From the NCBI GenBank assembly GCA_964017185.1, contig OZ024870.1, forward strand, positions 29,969,621-30,033,620: a stretch of 64,000 nt of DNA, read 5' to 3'. The position numbers were made by a program, and so were the translations under genes. Below the pieces are notes generated by a model, which saw only the letters and a program-made list of their open reading frames with translations, ran no database searches and was not told where the DNA came from. Origin of the DNA: Rugalucina vietnamica (lineage: Eukaryota; Mollusca; Bivalvia; Lucinida; Lucinidae). Shown in pieces: positions 11,612-23,092 of this stretch. Within the stretch, counting starts at the first letter, position 1, and each line of letters starts with the position of its first letter.

Positions 11612-14600
11612 CTGAAATAATTAAGACAGCCCATCAGGATAACATGTCCATAATATATATCCACTTACACCCCTCTTTTATATTATAAAACTGGTGTTTA
11701 CAGCAGTATACAATTTTTGATCCATCAGGAAAACATGTCCGTGTAATGAATACCCCCTTAAACCCCATGTTTATATAGCAAAACTGGGGTATGCAGGGAT
11801 ATACCTATTTTTAGCTCACCTGAGCCGTTAGGCTCACAAGGTGAGCTTATAGGATGGCCATGATCCGGCGTCCGTCCGTCCGTCGTCCGTCCGTCCACAA
11901 TTTCAAAGATCTTCTCCTCTGAAACCGCTTGGCCAATCAAAGCCAAATTTTATATGAAGCATCTATAGGAAGGGGGAACCAATGTGTATATAAGAAATCC
12001 AGGTCACATGACAAGATGGCCGCCATGCCCATATATGGTAAAAACCCTTCAAAAATCTTTTCTCCCGAACCAGTGGACCGATTTCAACGAAACTTGGCAT
12101 GAAGCATTAATGGCTCAAGCTCTACAATGTGTATATAAATTATGACCCTGTGATGACCTTGACCTATTTTACAGCAAGGTCAACATAAGTCACCAATGCA
12201 TTTGAATGGGGAAAACTTTTAAAATGTCATTTAAAGTGAAAGTCTTGCAGGAAATGGGCAGTAGGACTGAATATTAATGATTCTGAAAAAAATTGGACCC
12301 CAGGGGCTCATGTGCCCCCACCCCGGGGCAATATACATGTATATCTTCACTATATTCAAATGTCTTCTCCTCTGAAACCGCTTGACCAATCAAAGCCAAA
12401 TTTTATGTAAAGCATCAATAGGAAGGGATAACCAATGTGTATATAAATAAGCCAGGTCACATGACCAAGATGGCCGCCATGCCCATATATGGTAAAAACC
12501 CTTCAAAAATCTTTTTCTCTGGAACCGGTGGACCAATTTCAATGAAACTTGGCATGAAGCATTGATGGCTAAAGCACTACAATGTATATATAAATCATGA
12601 CCCTGTGATGATCTTGACCTATTTTACGGCAAGGTCAACATAGGTCGACAATGCATTTGAATGGGGAAAACTTTTAAAATGACATTTAAAGTGATTGTCT
12701 TGCAGGAAATGGGCAGTAGGACTGAATATTAATGATTCTGAACAAAAATGGACCCCAGGGACTCGTGCCCCCACCCCGGGGCAATATACATGTATATCTT
12801 CACTATATTCAAATGTCTGCTCCTCTGAAACCACTTGACCAATCAAAGCCAAATTTTATGTAATGCATCAATAGGAAGGGATAACCAATGTGTATATTAA
12901 TAATCCAGGTCACATGACCAAGATGGCCGCCATGCCCAAATATGGTAAAAACCCTTCAAAAATCTTTTTCTCTGGAACCGTTGGACCAATTTCAATGAAA
13001 CTTGGCATGAAACATCGATGGCTAAAGCACTACAATGTATGTATAAATCATGACCCTGTGATGACCTTGAACTATTTTATGGCAAGGTCAACATAGGTCA
13101 CCAATGCATTTGAATGGGGAAAACTTTTAAAATGTCATTTAAAGTGAAAGTCTTGCAGGAAATGGGCTAAAGGACTGACTATTAATGATTCTGACAAAAA
13201 ATGGACCACAGGGTCTCATATGCCCCCACCCCGGGGCAATATACTTGTATATCTCCATAATATTCAAACATGTGCGCCTCTGAAACCACTTGGCCAATCA
13301 AAGCCAAATTTTATGTGAAGCATCTAAAGGATGGGGTAATCAATGTGTATATAAATAATCCAGGTCACATGACCAAGATGGCCGCCAGGCCCATATATGG
13401 TAAAAATCTCTCAAAAATCTTCTTCTCCGGAACCAGTGGACAGATTTCAAGGAAACTTGGCTTGAAGCATCGATGGCTCAAGTACTACAATGTATATATA
13501 AATCATGACCCTGTGATGACCTTGACCCAGTTTATGGCAAGGTCAACATGGGTTGCCAATGCATTTGAATGGGAATAACTGTTAAAATGTCTTTTGAAGG
13601 AAAAAGCCAGCAGGAAATTGGCAAATGGACAAAATATTGATTATTCTGAAAAAGGAAATGGCCCAAGGGCTTCATCTGCCCCTGCACTGGGATTAAATAC
13701 CATAATATTCAAACATGTTTATTGGTATATGCTGCAGATCTCAGGTGAGCCTTTACAGGACCATTGGTCCTCTGGTTCTTATTTTTGCTCCAAAACATAG
13801 ATTGTGGGTACTCATTAGAACCGCCTCGGCGAGGCGGTTCTAACGTGTACCCACAATCTATGTTTTGAGCAAAAATAAGAAAAATATCAAAACATTTCAG
13901 CTAAAAGTTTTCAATTTTTAAAACTAAAAAATCTCTGTATATTGCATGGGCAAGTTTTCGTAATGTAACTCACCAAGGCAGTTCTAACATTTACCAACAG
14001 TCAATGTTTTGAATGACAATAGTAAAAAATAAGAAATAGAAAATTTTTCGAACAAAATTTTTATTTTCTCAGCTGAAAAAAAAATCTGTTCATGGGCAAG
14101 TTTTTGTTATCATATTTACAAACACATTTTTGCATGTGCAAAAAAGAGGAACAGCTCAGCCATACGATTGATAACTGTACAGCCAATCTGACAGTGTCTT
14201 TGTTTTTGCTTTTTGATAGCACATGTACTTGTAGTTCCTCTTCTAACTTAAACCGCACAAGTAGTTTGTGTCAGATAAGGTCAGAAATCCACAAGAAAGG
14301 TTTTCTCAAGCAGATAGTTAAAGTGCATCTCACTCAGTTGAAGAAAATTTTATTTAATACGATTGTGTAAGTTCCTGATCATTGCCAGTCTTATACATTA
14401 ATCAAGGCAGAGCTCATAAGCTGAGCATGATTAAATGTACTGCTAAAAATTAATTTTTGTAATATATTCAAACAACCATTTACCAAACCAACAATTTTAA
14501 CAATGATGTCACTTGTGACTTACTTGAAAATTTTCTACTTGGCTTTGTATATAGTTCTGTGCTTTCATTAGTGGTGCGGAACATGTTTCTATACATCTCT

Positions 14601-17566
14601 GTGTGTCCTCCATGCCTGCTTGAAGGTTATCACAGCATCTTGCACTACATCTGTACATGTCCCCCTGAAATAATTCTAGAGTCATTGGGACTGGTATCAA
14701 AAACAACACTGCAGTCACAGGGTTCAAGGCATGATGAAGCGAAGGCATTTTTATATTGTTACATTTTATTTTTATGTAAGGATCTCAATTTCATGTTTGC
14801 TTGTACCAGCTACCTGCTGGCTATTTTAATTCCTTACATATTTTTTTTTCTCTCTCAGCTGAACTTGAAATAGAGAAACTGTTTCTCTCTAGTAATCCTG
14901 TAGCTTATTCTCTTTTACTTGCTACAAAGTGCTCATGGTTGTGTTGTATAGATTTTACTCTCTATGCTGACAAGTGCAGTTTAATAGTGACTCTAATTTG
15001 TTTGATTTGTTGCTTTGCATCCCAGTCAATAGTTATAGCCTAGATTTTATGGTACTTCATCCGAAAATTGGGATGTCTAGGCAACAGAAATGTACAACAA
15101 AATCTAGCCACCCAAGAAAACAAGTATTAAAGTTGATGTGTATGGATGCTTTGTCTTGATCACTTTTCCTAGGCAGGCTCATCCCTCCGAAGCAGTTAAA
15201 CAGTACTTAGTCAGATGGTCAGTCAGTCAGTAATTAGCTTTGCCTAAAGCTCAGATCAGAGCCTCTCAGAGCCTAGAGGCACAAACAGCTGTAACTAGAA
15301 AAAGTGCCTTGAGAGGCACGTATACCCCCGGCTGGTAGCTCTCTCCAACGCCCCCACCCCTCAGCCCACCGCCACCAATCCAGACATGCTCACTGACAGT
15401 GACACATTAAACCTCAATTCCTGATGAAAGAGAGCACCCTCAACAAGTAAATCTTATAAATTTGTATTTGCAAAAAACTGTCTAAAACCATGGGGAGGGG
15501 GGGGGGGGGTGTAGTAGAATGACATATCTATTTTAGAGCAGTATACAGAGCTGACTTGTATACTCAATCTAGGACTTGATCGCGGACATTGAGGGTCAGG
15601 TCCTCGGTCCTAGACGTAAAGTAGAATGTCATTCTTCAATAATATTAAAAAAAAAAAAAAAAAAAAATATGTCCTATATTTTGACCTCTAGCCCCACCCT
15701 CAGGGCACGGACTCTAGAGTCTAATGTCATTAGGAACAGGGCAAACCTTATAGTGTACCTTTGGTGCAAGTACGAATCATTTCTGAACATGGTGGTAAAG
15801 AAAAGTATAGAAATACATTTTTTTAAAGAAGTTCTAGATTTTGACCTCTAGCCCCACCCCCCGCACATGGACCCTAGGGTCTGAACCTTACATGGTACCT
15901 ATGGTCTAAGTATGAATGCTTCCTGATAAAACTTTGTGGATGTCAAGAAAATAGACTTACAGAAAATATTTATTATGATATTTATCATATTATAAATAAG
16001 TCCTAGATTTTGACCTCTAGCCCCACCCCCCTGGAGATCATACCGAGCATGGAGTATGAAAGCAAACCCTATAGGGTATCTATGAACAAAATAAGAATAC
16101 ATCCCTATGATTGTTTGTTAAGATATGGACTTATAGAAGAAACATTAAAATTGTAAACAGCATATTTTAAAGGTGACCTAGATTTTGACCTCCAGCCCTA
16201 CCCCTGGGGATGGGCCCTGGGATCCGAACTCATGGAAACAAAGCAAACCCTATAGGGTACCTATGGTCCAAATATGAATGGTTTCTGACCATTGGTTCAT
16301 GAGATATACACCTCTAGAGAAACTTTAACCAAAACTTTGACGTAAATTCCACGAACGTTCCGGAATTACGAACGAAGAAACGAACTAACTAACTAACTAA
16401 CTAACTAACATATGAACGGACGAACAGAAAAGCGAAAGCTATATACCCGTCGGCATAAATGCCGGGGGTATAATCAGAGGAAGAGCTTTGAATCTGAGGC
16501 TGTTTGCTTGACCTACAGCAACAAAACCAATCATTTGCTTTTGCCTTTGCTATATTCACAATCTGCCCTCAATAGTGAAGATTATCACTAGGAGTAATTT
16601 TAATTATAACCCATGGCAAACTTTGAACTTTCTAACTTTCTATCACCTAATTTCTGTCTTTCAGTGATTTATTTACAATTTTGAGACTATGGGTCCTGAG
16701 GACTCACAAGATTCAATATCAATGGGTCAAGTTCCTAACTTACGAGTCCAAAACACTCTTTTTCATTACAAATCTGCAAAAACACTGCATCCTGGGACCC
16801 ACCAAAATTAAAACTTTGCATCCCAGAGACCAAATCATGAGTAAAAGATGCAGGATGCGCTGGCAAAAAAAACACTGGTCTTTATTCTGCCTAATTTCTC
16901 ACTAAATTTCAATCTTTCCCTTTTCTACCCCCACAGACATAATGATCAATTGTGACTGTCTCTTAAACATACAGATGGAATTCTTTGTCAAGCCACAGCA
17001 ACTACTTTTAATACAGGGTAATTGAACCTATTTTATGAGGCCCCCCGGATAGCTTATTTGGTAGCATTGTTGGCTTCTGACTCACTGTATATACCTGCAG
17101 GTTCAAATCATACTGGCAAGTGGCAACGCCAGTAAAAATATTGATTATTGAAAAACCTAACCAATACAATGGTTCCTGCATCAATGGTTTGACTGTCAAC
17201 TTCCGGGCGCGGAGGTTTCACAGCGTACTTCCCAACTGAACGTTGAGAACTGCCCTGGCTTTTCCCCACCACTAGACAGTCTGCGTCTAAGAAGCAGAAT
17301 TGCTTAGCTAAGCAGAATTGCCCAGCTTGACGTCTGTCTCCAGTAAAGTAAGATGAAGGTCAAAATTAGAGCAGCCACGAAAACACATGACATATCCCAT
17401 TTACTTGCTAATTACACATTGGCAGTACTAGACACTGACACCAAAATTTAGCATGTGCTATGAAGATTCGTATTTGATATACCTGCATTTTTCTTATGAG
17501 TTCTTTGTCTAGATTTTCGAAAACTTTCTCCGCTTCCCTTTGGACACGAGACTGAGCAGCTTCCAT
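11414..17566 (-). CDS. FAM136A: FAM136A, mitochondrial twin-CX3C protein (3 exons)
   Basis: Joined coding exons 17566-17483, 14664-14524 and 11611-11414 give 140 codons, close to the 138 of the human protein. All introns are GT-AG and phase 0. Four CX3C motifs are visible: C34-C38, C52-C56, C81-C85 and C112-C116, the twin-CX3C pattern of proteins oxidised by the Mia40 pathway in the intermembrane space. The start has a good context (A at -3, G at +4) and matches the family N-terminus (acidic helix ending in RKMQG). FAM136A is a small conserved mitochondrial protein of unclear biochemical role. A possible poly(A) signal (AATAAA on the minus strand) lies near 10970. Intron 2 holds two repeats, including a MITE split by a 2 kb element; intron 1 holds a Helentron-like element and a SINE head. 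I see no stop or frame change. Confidence 0.95.
11632..11700. mobile_element. Family B MITE, left-end fragment
   Basis: Begins CATCAGGATAACATGTCC and runs through the TTTTATATTATAAAACTGG segment, then stops. It is followed within 25 bp by the start of a fuller family B copy. Confidence 0.65.
11723..13964. mobile_element. Palindromic MITE family B, split by a 2 kb element
   Basis: Family B is about 270 bp, with imperfect inverted ends (CATCAGGAAAACATGTCCGT and ...GGGCAAGTTTTCGTAATG) and a strong central palindrome around AGAACCGCCTCGGCGAGGCG. Here 11723-11812 and 13778-13964 are the two halves. They join exactly as the uninterrupted copies at 18209 and 28192 do, with TATACCTATTTTT followed by CTTATTTTTGCTC. 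Confidence 0.88.
11813..13777 (-). mobile_element. Helentron-like (HINE/pearl-type) element, AGCTCACC family
   Basis: Left edge: hairpin AGCTCACCTGAGCC...GGTGAGCT, next to a (TCCG)n-type microsatellite (about 11869-11897). Core: four tandem units of about 455 bp (CCAATCAAAGCC at 11932, 12388, 12837, 13291). Right edge: GCTCACC inverted at 13743, then GGACCATTGGTCC and CCTCTGGTT. Both edges are fixed by the split MITE. The hairpin marks the 3' end, so the element points left. No Rep/helicase gene, so it is non-autonomous. Helentron affinity is inferred from architecture. Confidence 0.75.
14524..14664 (-). CDS. FAM136A: FAM136A exon 2
   Basis: 141 bp between acceptor TTATTTCAG and donor GTAAGT. 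Encodes residues 29-75, with the first two CX3C motifs (CSARC, CIETC). This is the most conserved part and the basis of recognition. Confidence 0.95.
15301..16473 (+). mobile_element. Helentron-like element, TATACCCCCGGC family
   Basis: 5' end: hairpin GTGCCT-TGAG-AGGCAC (15304-15319), then TATACCCCCGGC. Core: four tandem units of about 165 bp (TTTTGACCTCTAGCCC near 15678, 15838, 16008; a variant near 16180). Then (AACT)n at 16383-16409, and a 3' hairpin TATACCCGTCGGC...GCCGGGGGTATA (16442-16472). The plan matches the elements at 11.8, 23.1, 45.1 and 54.9 kb although the sequence differs. A G run (15491-15508) and an A run (about 15645-15667) are inside. Confidence 0.72.
17040..17200 (+). mobile_element. 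tRNA-derived SINE head, diverged
   Basis: A-box-like ATAGCTTATTTGG at 17049-17061 and B-box-like GGTTCAAATCA at 17100-17110, spaced as in a tRNA promoter. It lies in FAM136A intron 1. No clear tail or target duplication. Confidence 0.5.
17483..17566 (-). CDS. FAM136A: FAM136A exon 1 (coding part)
   Basis: Encodes residues 1-28 (MEAAQSRVQREAEK...). Donor GTATAT follows. The 5' UTR and promoter should lie just right of 17566, before the (TTA)n tract. Confidence 0.9.
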
Positions 17567-17625
17567 TTTGTAACGGTGAAATGCGCGTGGAAGAGAAATG
17601 AGAAAACGTTCATTTTTATTGAAGT

Positions 17626-17633
17626 TGTTATTA

Positions 17634-17690
<57 letters not shown>
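17626..17690. repeat. (TTA)n microsatellite
   Basis: About 65 bp of almost pure TTA repeat, ending in TATATATTAG. It sits about 60 bp upstream of the FAM136A start codon, so within or next to its promoter or 5' UTR. Confidence 0.95.
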
Positions 17691-17695
<5 letters not shown>

Positions 17696-18208
17696 TAGAT
17701 ATTATATAATAATTAGATAACAATTAAAAATATACTGATTACAAAAATAAGTGAAAAAAAATGTGATAAAAACCTGTACCTACCCTCGCGGACCGGGACT
17801 CGAAAAATCTTGCAAAAATGCACGAAAAAAAAACATCACAACCGGGACCAAAATAAAATTTGTTGAAACTCATTGCTTGCTACAGCAAAGATTGCATCGA
17901 AATGGGAGTCAAACTTGAATAGATGTCTCTTACTAATGGACATGAAGATGTGCCTGCCTAGAATGTCCGCAAGGGCGTATGGCAGTATGCAGAAATAGAT
18001 AGATAGTTACGTAAATATGCAAACATGTACATGGGTTTGTAACGAAATTTCTCATTTTGCTTTAGATTGCCTGTGCAGTAACACTGCCTCCCTAGGCAAT
18101 AGGTATTGATTTTCCTTTTGGGAGGCCGGTACCTGTAATAAGAGTAATTGTCAGTCCCACAGATTCTCATCCCTTATCACTGACAAGCTAATGACAGCCA
18201 ATAAGAAT

Positions 18209-18482
18209 CATCAGGAAAACATGTCCGTGCAATGTATACCCTCTTGAACCCCACTTTTATATAGAAAAACTGGGGTTTGCAAGGGTATACCTATTTTTCT
18301 TATATTTGCTCTAAAACATAGATTGTGGGTACTCGTTAAAAACGCCTCACTGAGGCGGTTCTAACGTGTACCCACAATCTATGTATTGAGCAAAAATAAG
18401 AAATAAAATCAAAAATTTTCTAATGAAAATGTTCCCTTTTTACAACTTAAAAACACTCTGTATATTGTATGGGCATGATTTA
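18209..18482 (+). mobile_element. Family B MITE, near complete
   Basis: Starts CATCAGGAAAACATGTCCGT; central palindrome about 18341-18363; right end decayed (GGGCATGATTTAAAATG). Confidence 0.85.
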
Positions 18483-18710
18483 AAATGGGCTTTAAAATGA
18501 GAATCCCTACAGACAATGAGGAATAATAAGTAGACCGTTCATTGGTCTGAAAGGTAGATCCAAAATTCCCACATATAATTTTCTGACCCATGTCCTTATC
18601 ACAAAGAATAGGTGTTCTTTCATCCATTAAATATCAGGGTCTTTCTATCCATATGATGAGGTATCCCAATGAAATGTTCAAAACTCATTGATGTCAGTGC
18701 TGTACTAACT

Positions 18711-19301
18711 TACAACCCATTCCTAAATCTAATGACTTTTCCTGCTGTGGTCTTTCAAAATTAGATAACGGTCACATTGTCAAAGTTTGACAGGTGCTTT
18801 AATTTCAAAAGAAACAGATGTGACAGTTTATCTTTTGATCACCACACTTCTCAAAATTACATCTATTTTGGTACTATCACCATCCTCTCACAGGTGCACT
18901 AAATGGCCATGTCCAGAGAAAAGGAAGATTGTCATAATGAATATATTGATATTTATCTTTATAAACATCATCATCATAAGCTTTAGAGGCAATCATTTAG
19001 AAGAACACAGATTATAATGTAGATTTATTATAGAACATTGCAGCTGAATGAAATAAACTGTCCAGTCAAAATGGTTATTGGCTATTTATATGTATTTTCA
19101 TGTGACACAGCTCTGTAATGCTAGAAGGACAAATGACCTTTCATTAAAAGTTCATGCAGCTGTCTTCCTGGGGTGAACTGAGGTCATTTTATACTACAAA
19201 GGGTTTGCACATCCTTTGAAGACATATTTTACTGTTAGAAACAGGATGAAAGATTGAGAAGGCAGAATTGAAAAAGTCGTTAGATTTAGGAATGGGTTGT
19301 A
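18711..19301. mobile_element. Non-coding element with 30-bp inverted ends
   Basis: TACAACCCATTCCTAAATCT at 18711 is matched in reverse at 19282-19301, and the match extends through AATGACTTTT with one mismatch. About 590 bp, no coding region. A target duplication is not clear. Confidence 0.75.
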
Positions 19302-19522
19302 TGTACAGATTTAATGTACTGTCATGATTTATCATAAAGTCACGTGTCCTTTATTTAATTTGTATTACTGTACTCATGATAAATTAAAAGAAGGTTCACT
19401 TGAGGAATTGATACAAATAAATTTAAAATCCTGATTCAGACATGGAACAGGAAAGAAAGCACAATATCAAATACAAGACACAACAATAATTTTTCCAACA
19501 TGCATGAATAGCTAGATGACCA

Positions 19523-19767
19523 GGGCCCAGAATTACAATCCCCCCTTTAAGTTAAGTAAGACCTTAGTTAAGGTAATGAATTTCAGCATCCAAAAACATG
19601 CATCTAAAACATACTGAATTCAAAATTATTCATTTTATAATGTGATGTAAATGACATTTTATTTAGCATAAACAGTTATTGATTTTAACGGTAAAATATC
19701 AAGTCAAAAGTTGTCACCTTGACTAAGGTGGGCCTTAACTTTAAGGGAGGATTGTAATTCTGGGCCC
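19523..19767. mobile_element. Palindromic MITE family D
   Basis: Termini GGGCCCAGAATTACAATCCC and its inverse ending CTGGGCCC at 19767. Subterminal TTTAAGTTAAG is also mirrored. It shares the GGGCCCAG end with family C but not the interior. Confidence 0.85.
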
Positions 19768-20150
19768 AGCTAGGTAGCCAACAAAAAACATAGCCACCCA
19801 GCTGGCATTAACAGGAAAAAAATATATGGGAAACACTTGACAGACGGAATAAGCAGGCAACATAAAGATAAATCGCAGTAGAACCGCCTTGGAACAGCCA
19901 ATAAGTTACTGAAGGGCTTGTTAAAAATCGATTTTGCGGGACCCCAATCATAGGGGATAGTCTGTTGTAATTTAGAAGCAAGAGTTTGATCGGTTCTAAC
20001 AGAAGCTTCCTAGCTTTTTTTCTTTATCAGTGTTAAACCATAGAATCTTGACTTTTAACATCATTATAATTTGGCATATACATACGTATACTACTATTCA
20101 AACTATATTTCCAATTGCTGTGAAATTTCACAATTTTGTATTCTCGGGGA

Positions 20151-20213
20151 GTGTTGAAAACCGAAGGCATAGCCCTCGCTTTTTAACACTCTACGCCCTT
20201 GGTTTTCAACACG
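20151..20213. repeat. Inverted repeat AGTGTTGAAAACC / GGTTTTCAACAC
   Basis: A 12-bp perfect stem around a loop that contains a second pair (GAAGGCATAGCCCTCG...). No wider element is visible. Confidence 0.6.
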
Positions 20214-20335
20214 CCCCTCAGGACCTAGTGAATGTTAATGAATGGAAAATCATGTTTGATCCCTTTGTTGAAGATCTGGCATATGCAATACTAATGTGCA
20301 GGATGTTAAATTGGACATTTTCCCAGGGATTTGTT

Positions 20336-20768
20336 TGAGCCATGTCATGAGAAATGCAGCAAAGTGGTTTCCAAACAAGTCCAACACAAACCAAGCTGTA
20401 CAAGCACTGATGGATATAGGCTGGAAATTTTGGATTTATAAGGTAGAGGTACTGTAGATCCAGAAATATTCGCGAGAACTTATTTTTTGCTAATATTCGC
20501 GAACTGGTTGCCTCGCAAATTTTAAGTTCTCCCTAATAAAGAGTCACTATAAACTTTTAAGAATACATGGACACTGACTCGTGAATTCAAGAACTCGCTA
20601 ATAACTCGGATATAGAAAATTCGCAAAATAAAAGTCACGCGAAGAATTTCAGAATTTACAGTATTGTACACTCCATGCAGCAAAAAACAAAAGTCGCAGT
20701 TATTGTATAGCTGATCTGCGCCTTTGTTTTCACATATGCAAAATTTGTTTTTCTCATGACGTGGCTCA
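20336..20768. mobile_element. Family A MITE, split by another MITE
   Basis: Left terminus TGAGCCATGTCATGAGAAA, right terminus CATGACGTGGCTCA. Between them the family A body is interrupted at 20450-20663 by a family F element. Confidence 0.78.
20450..20663. mobile_element. Family F MITE, TACTGTA termini
   Basis: Left end TACTGTAGATCCAGAAAT, right end ATTTCAGAATTTACAGTA, an inverted pair; TTCGCGAA-like subterminal motifs recur. It is nested in the family A copy. Confidence 0.75.
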
Positions 20769-21879
20769 ATTCTTGAATTCTTCTTTCTGGTAATAATTGC
20801 AATAGTAAATTACTCATGAATGAACTAGCTTACAGTAATTCAAACTTCTTTTGAAAGTTCTTCCTCTGCTTTGGATATCTGGAAATAATTATCAACAAAG
20901 CCACTTGTTTCTTTAATAAATTCTTTATTAATATAATGATACAGATGACATTTATGAACAAGTGTAAAAATAATTCGAATTTCTTTAAATATCGATGTAA
21001 AGCATACAAAATAATGCTTTAAATTCAACAATAATCTATGAACATTTTTGGGTCAATGGACCCAAGCAAACAGTGTAGCCAAAAATCAGATTATTCAGGT
21101 ATTAGATTGATCACAGTCTGCACTGTTTGTTGTTTCATCCAGATGCCTCTATGGCCTGAGATTTAGCATATTTTTCATTCTCAATATTGCCCTGAATGAA
21201 TATCAAAATGTGAACAACTGCATTTGTACATTTTTAAATATGAGCATAACAAATTTCAGTCTCGACATGTTGAACATGAAAAAGGCCTATAACCTGTAAG
21301 CCAAAGGTATTTTTACTATGAATGATGATTATGAATGTTGATTGCAACTGTGGATATAACAAACAAAGTATATGCTTTTACAGCAAATTATTTTGATTCA
21401 TTTTTTCAGCAAATTATGTGTGTTTAATCAATTGCTTTACAGTCCTGCTTAACAAGTGACATCATATCAGAATGGTCATTCCTTAATCATTATGTTCCTC
21501 AGGGAATATACTGATGTAAGTGTCCATTATTTTGCAATTTACTTTTGCAATTTACTGGTAAAACGGGAGGAAACAAACCTTTCCATGTAAGAATGTTGTA
21601 AAATCCATCATTCAGTTTTAGTTATGAAACAGGTTTACTACCTATTAATGAATCTACTAGTACCAGTAAATGCTTTGCAGTATGCAATTTCAAAGGAATA
21701 TTATTTAAAAAAGAACAGTTCCCTGAGAATGTGTTGAATATTTCATTGTCTTTCTCACATGTAATCTCTTATATTCTGTGAATTACTTATGTATAAACCA
21801 GAGTGAATTTCATATGAAAGCATATCTTGTATAAACTTACTAAAATGTCTCAACTATCTAAAGAAGCATAACAACAATA

Positions 21880-22121
21880 TGAGCTGCGTCAGGAGAAAAC
21901 AGGATTTTTGCCTATACAAACACAAAGGCACAGATCAGCTGTGCAGGAACTGCACAGCTGATCAGTACCTTTGTTTTTGATACACAGATAGTACATTAAT
22001 TTTCCTCCTCTACTTATACCAAAAAATTCAAGATTCTAGCTTTCTTTTATGTGTGTACAAGCCAGTTTGTGTCGGACCTGGTCGGAAATCCCGAAGACTG
22101 GTTTTCTCTCATCGCGGCTCA
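21880..22121. mobile_element. Family A MITE, near complete
   Basis: Starts TGAGCTGCGTCAGGAGAAAA, ends TCTCATCGCGGCTCA; central CAGATCAGCTGTGC palindrome near 21930-21965. Confidence 0.85.
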
Positions 22122-22227
22122 TAATTATTATAATACAAAACAATGATAAAATTTGCATAAAAGTTTGTTATGTGTGGCTCATCTATCACAGATATTAATT
22201 AAGGCCAGCCTTGAATATATAAATACA

Positions 22228-22473
22228 GGACCCAGTTGTTCAAAATTAACGATGTCGTTAGTTAACGATTCTTTAAAATTTCAAATGGCAATATTACAAA
22301 TACACTGTTATTTTTTGTTGAAAAAATGTGAGAATCCTTTGCATTGCAAAGGATTCTCACATTTTTCAACAAAAATAACAGTTTGTATTTGCTTTTGAAG
22401 TTGTTATATATAGTTAACAAAATGAGGGCTTAACGACACAGTTAAGCTAACGAAGTTTTGAACAACTGGGTCC
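22228..22473. mobile_element. Palindromic MITE family C
   Basis: Inverted ends GGACCCAGTTGTTCAAAA / TTTTGAACAACTGGGTCC, plus a perfect central hairpin (GAGAATCCTTTGCA...TGCAAAGGATTCTC at about 22330-22358). A second copy at 57945-58178 has the same layout. Confidence 0.9.
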
Positions 22474-22539
22474 TGGTGAATAAGTCTTACTCAGCAGACC
22501 AGATAAGGGGGATAATTGATGAGAAGGGATAATTTTGCT

Positions 22540-23092
22540 TGTTTCTCTATTAAAATCTATGCCGTGGCTACACATCAGAATGACCTTGCTGAGGCGATTT
22601 TAATGGGCACCCACAACATAGGTTTTATGAAGTTACAAAAATATCTTTCAGTTACATTTATCACCAATTACCATCGAAGACTCCCTTTTTTTGGCATTCT
22701 GCTCACTGTAAGGCTTCCGATAACAAATAGCACAATTATGGTCATGAAACAGTTTTGTTACGGACTAGCATTATGAACTAAACATGATCTGATCAAATTC
22801 TAGTTTTATCCTTGCTCCCATTTACTAGACAAGAGATTGATTCTATTAAAGGCCAAGTATAATAAACAGGACAATTAAAGTCATGAAATAGATTTGTCAT
22901 GGGCTAGTTAATTATGAACCAAAAGTATCTTGTTAAAAGCCTAATTTTCTCTTTGCTCCCATTTACTAGACAAGAGTCAGCCTTCAAAATATAAATGTTG
23001 TGTGATTTGGTGTCATACAAAGTCCAAGTACACATATAATAAATAGCAAAACTATAGTCATGAAACAGTTTTGTCATGGACTAGAAGTATGA
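22540..23092. other. Non-coding; degraded family B trace and a locally repeated phrase
   Basis: 22560-22640 keeps weak family B similarity (TGAGGCGATTTTAATGGGCA). From 22700 on, a short phrase (GTCATGAAACAGTTTTGT...ACTAG) recurs about every 160 bp, three times, suggesting a decayed tandem array. No gene. Confidence 0.5.

Noticed and set aside
20866-20900. Possible terminal exon on the minus strand (ISKAEEELSKEV after TTATTTCCAG)
   Set aside because: A short coding-like tail after a good acceptor, but no matching upstream exon was found in the window and 12 residues are not enough.
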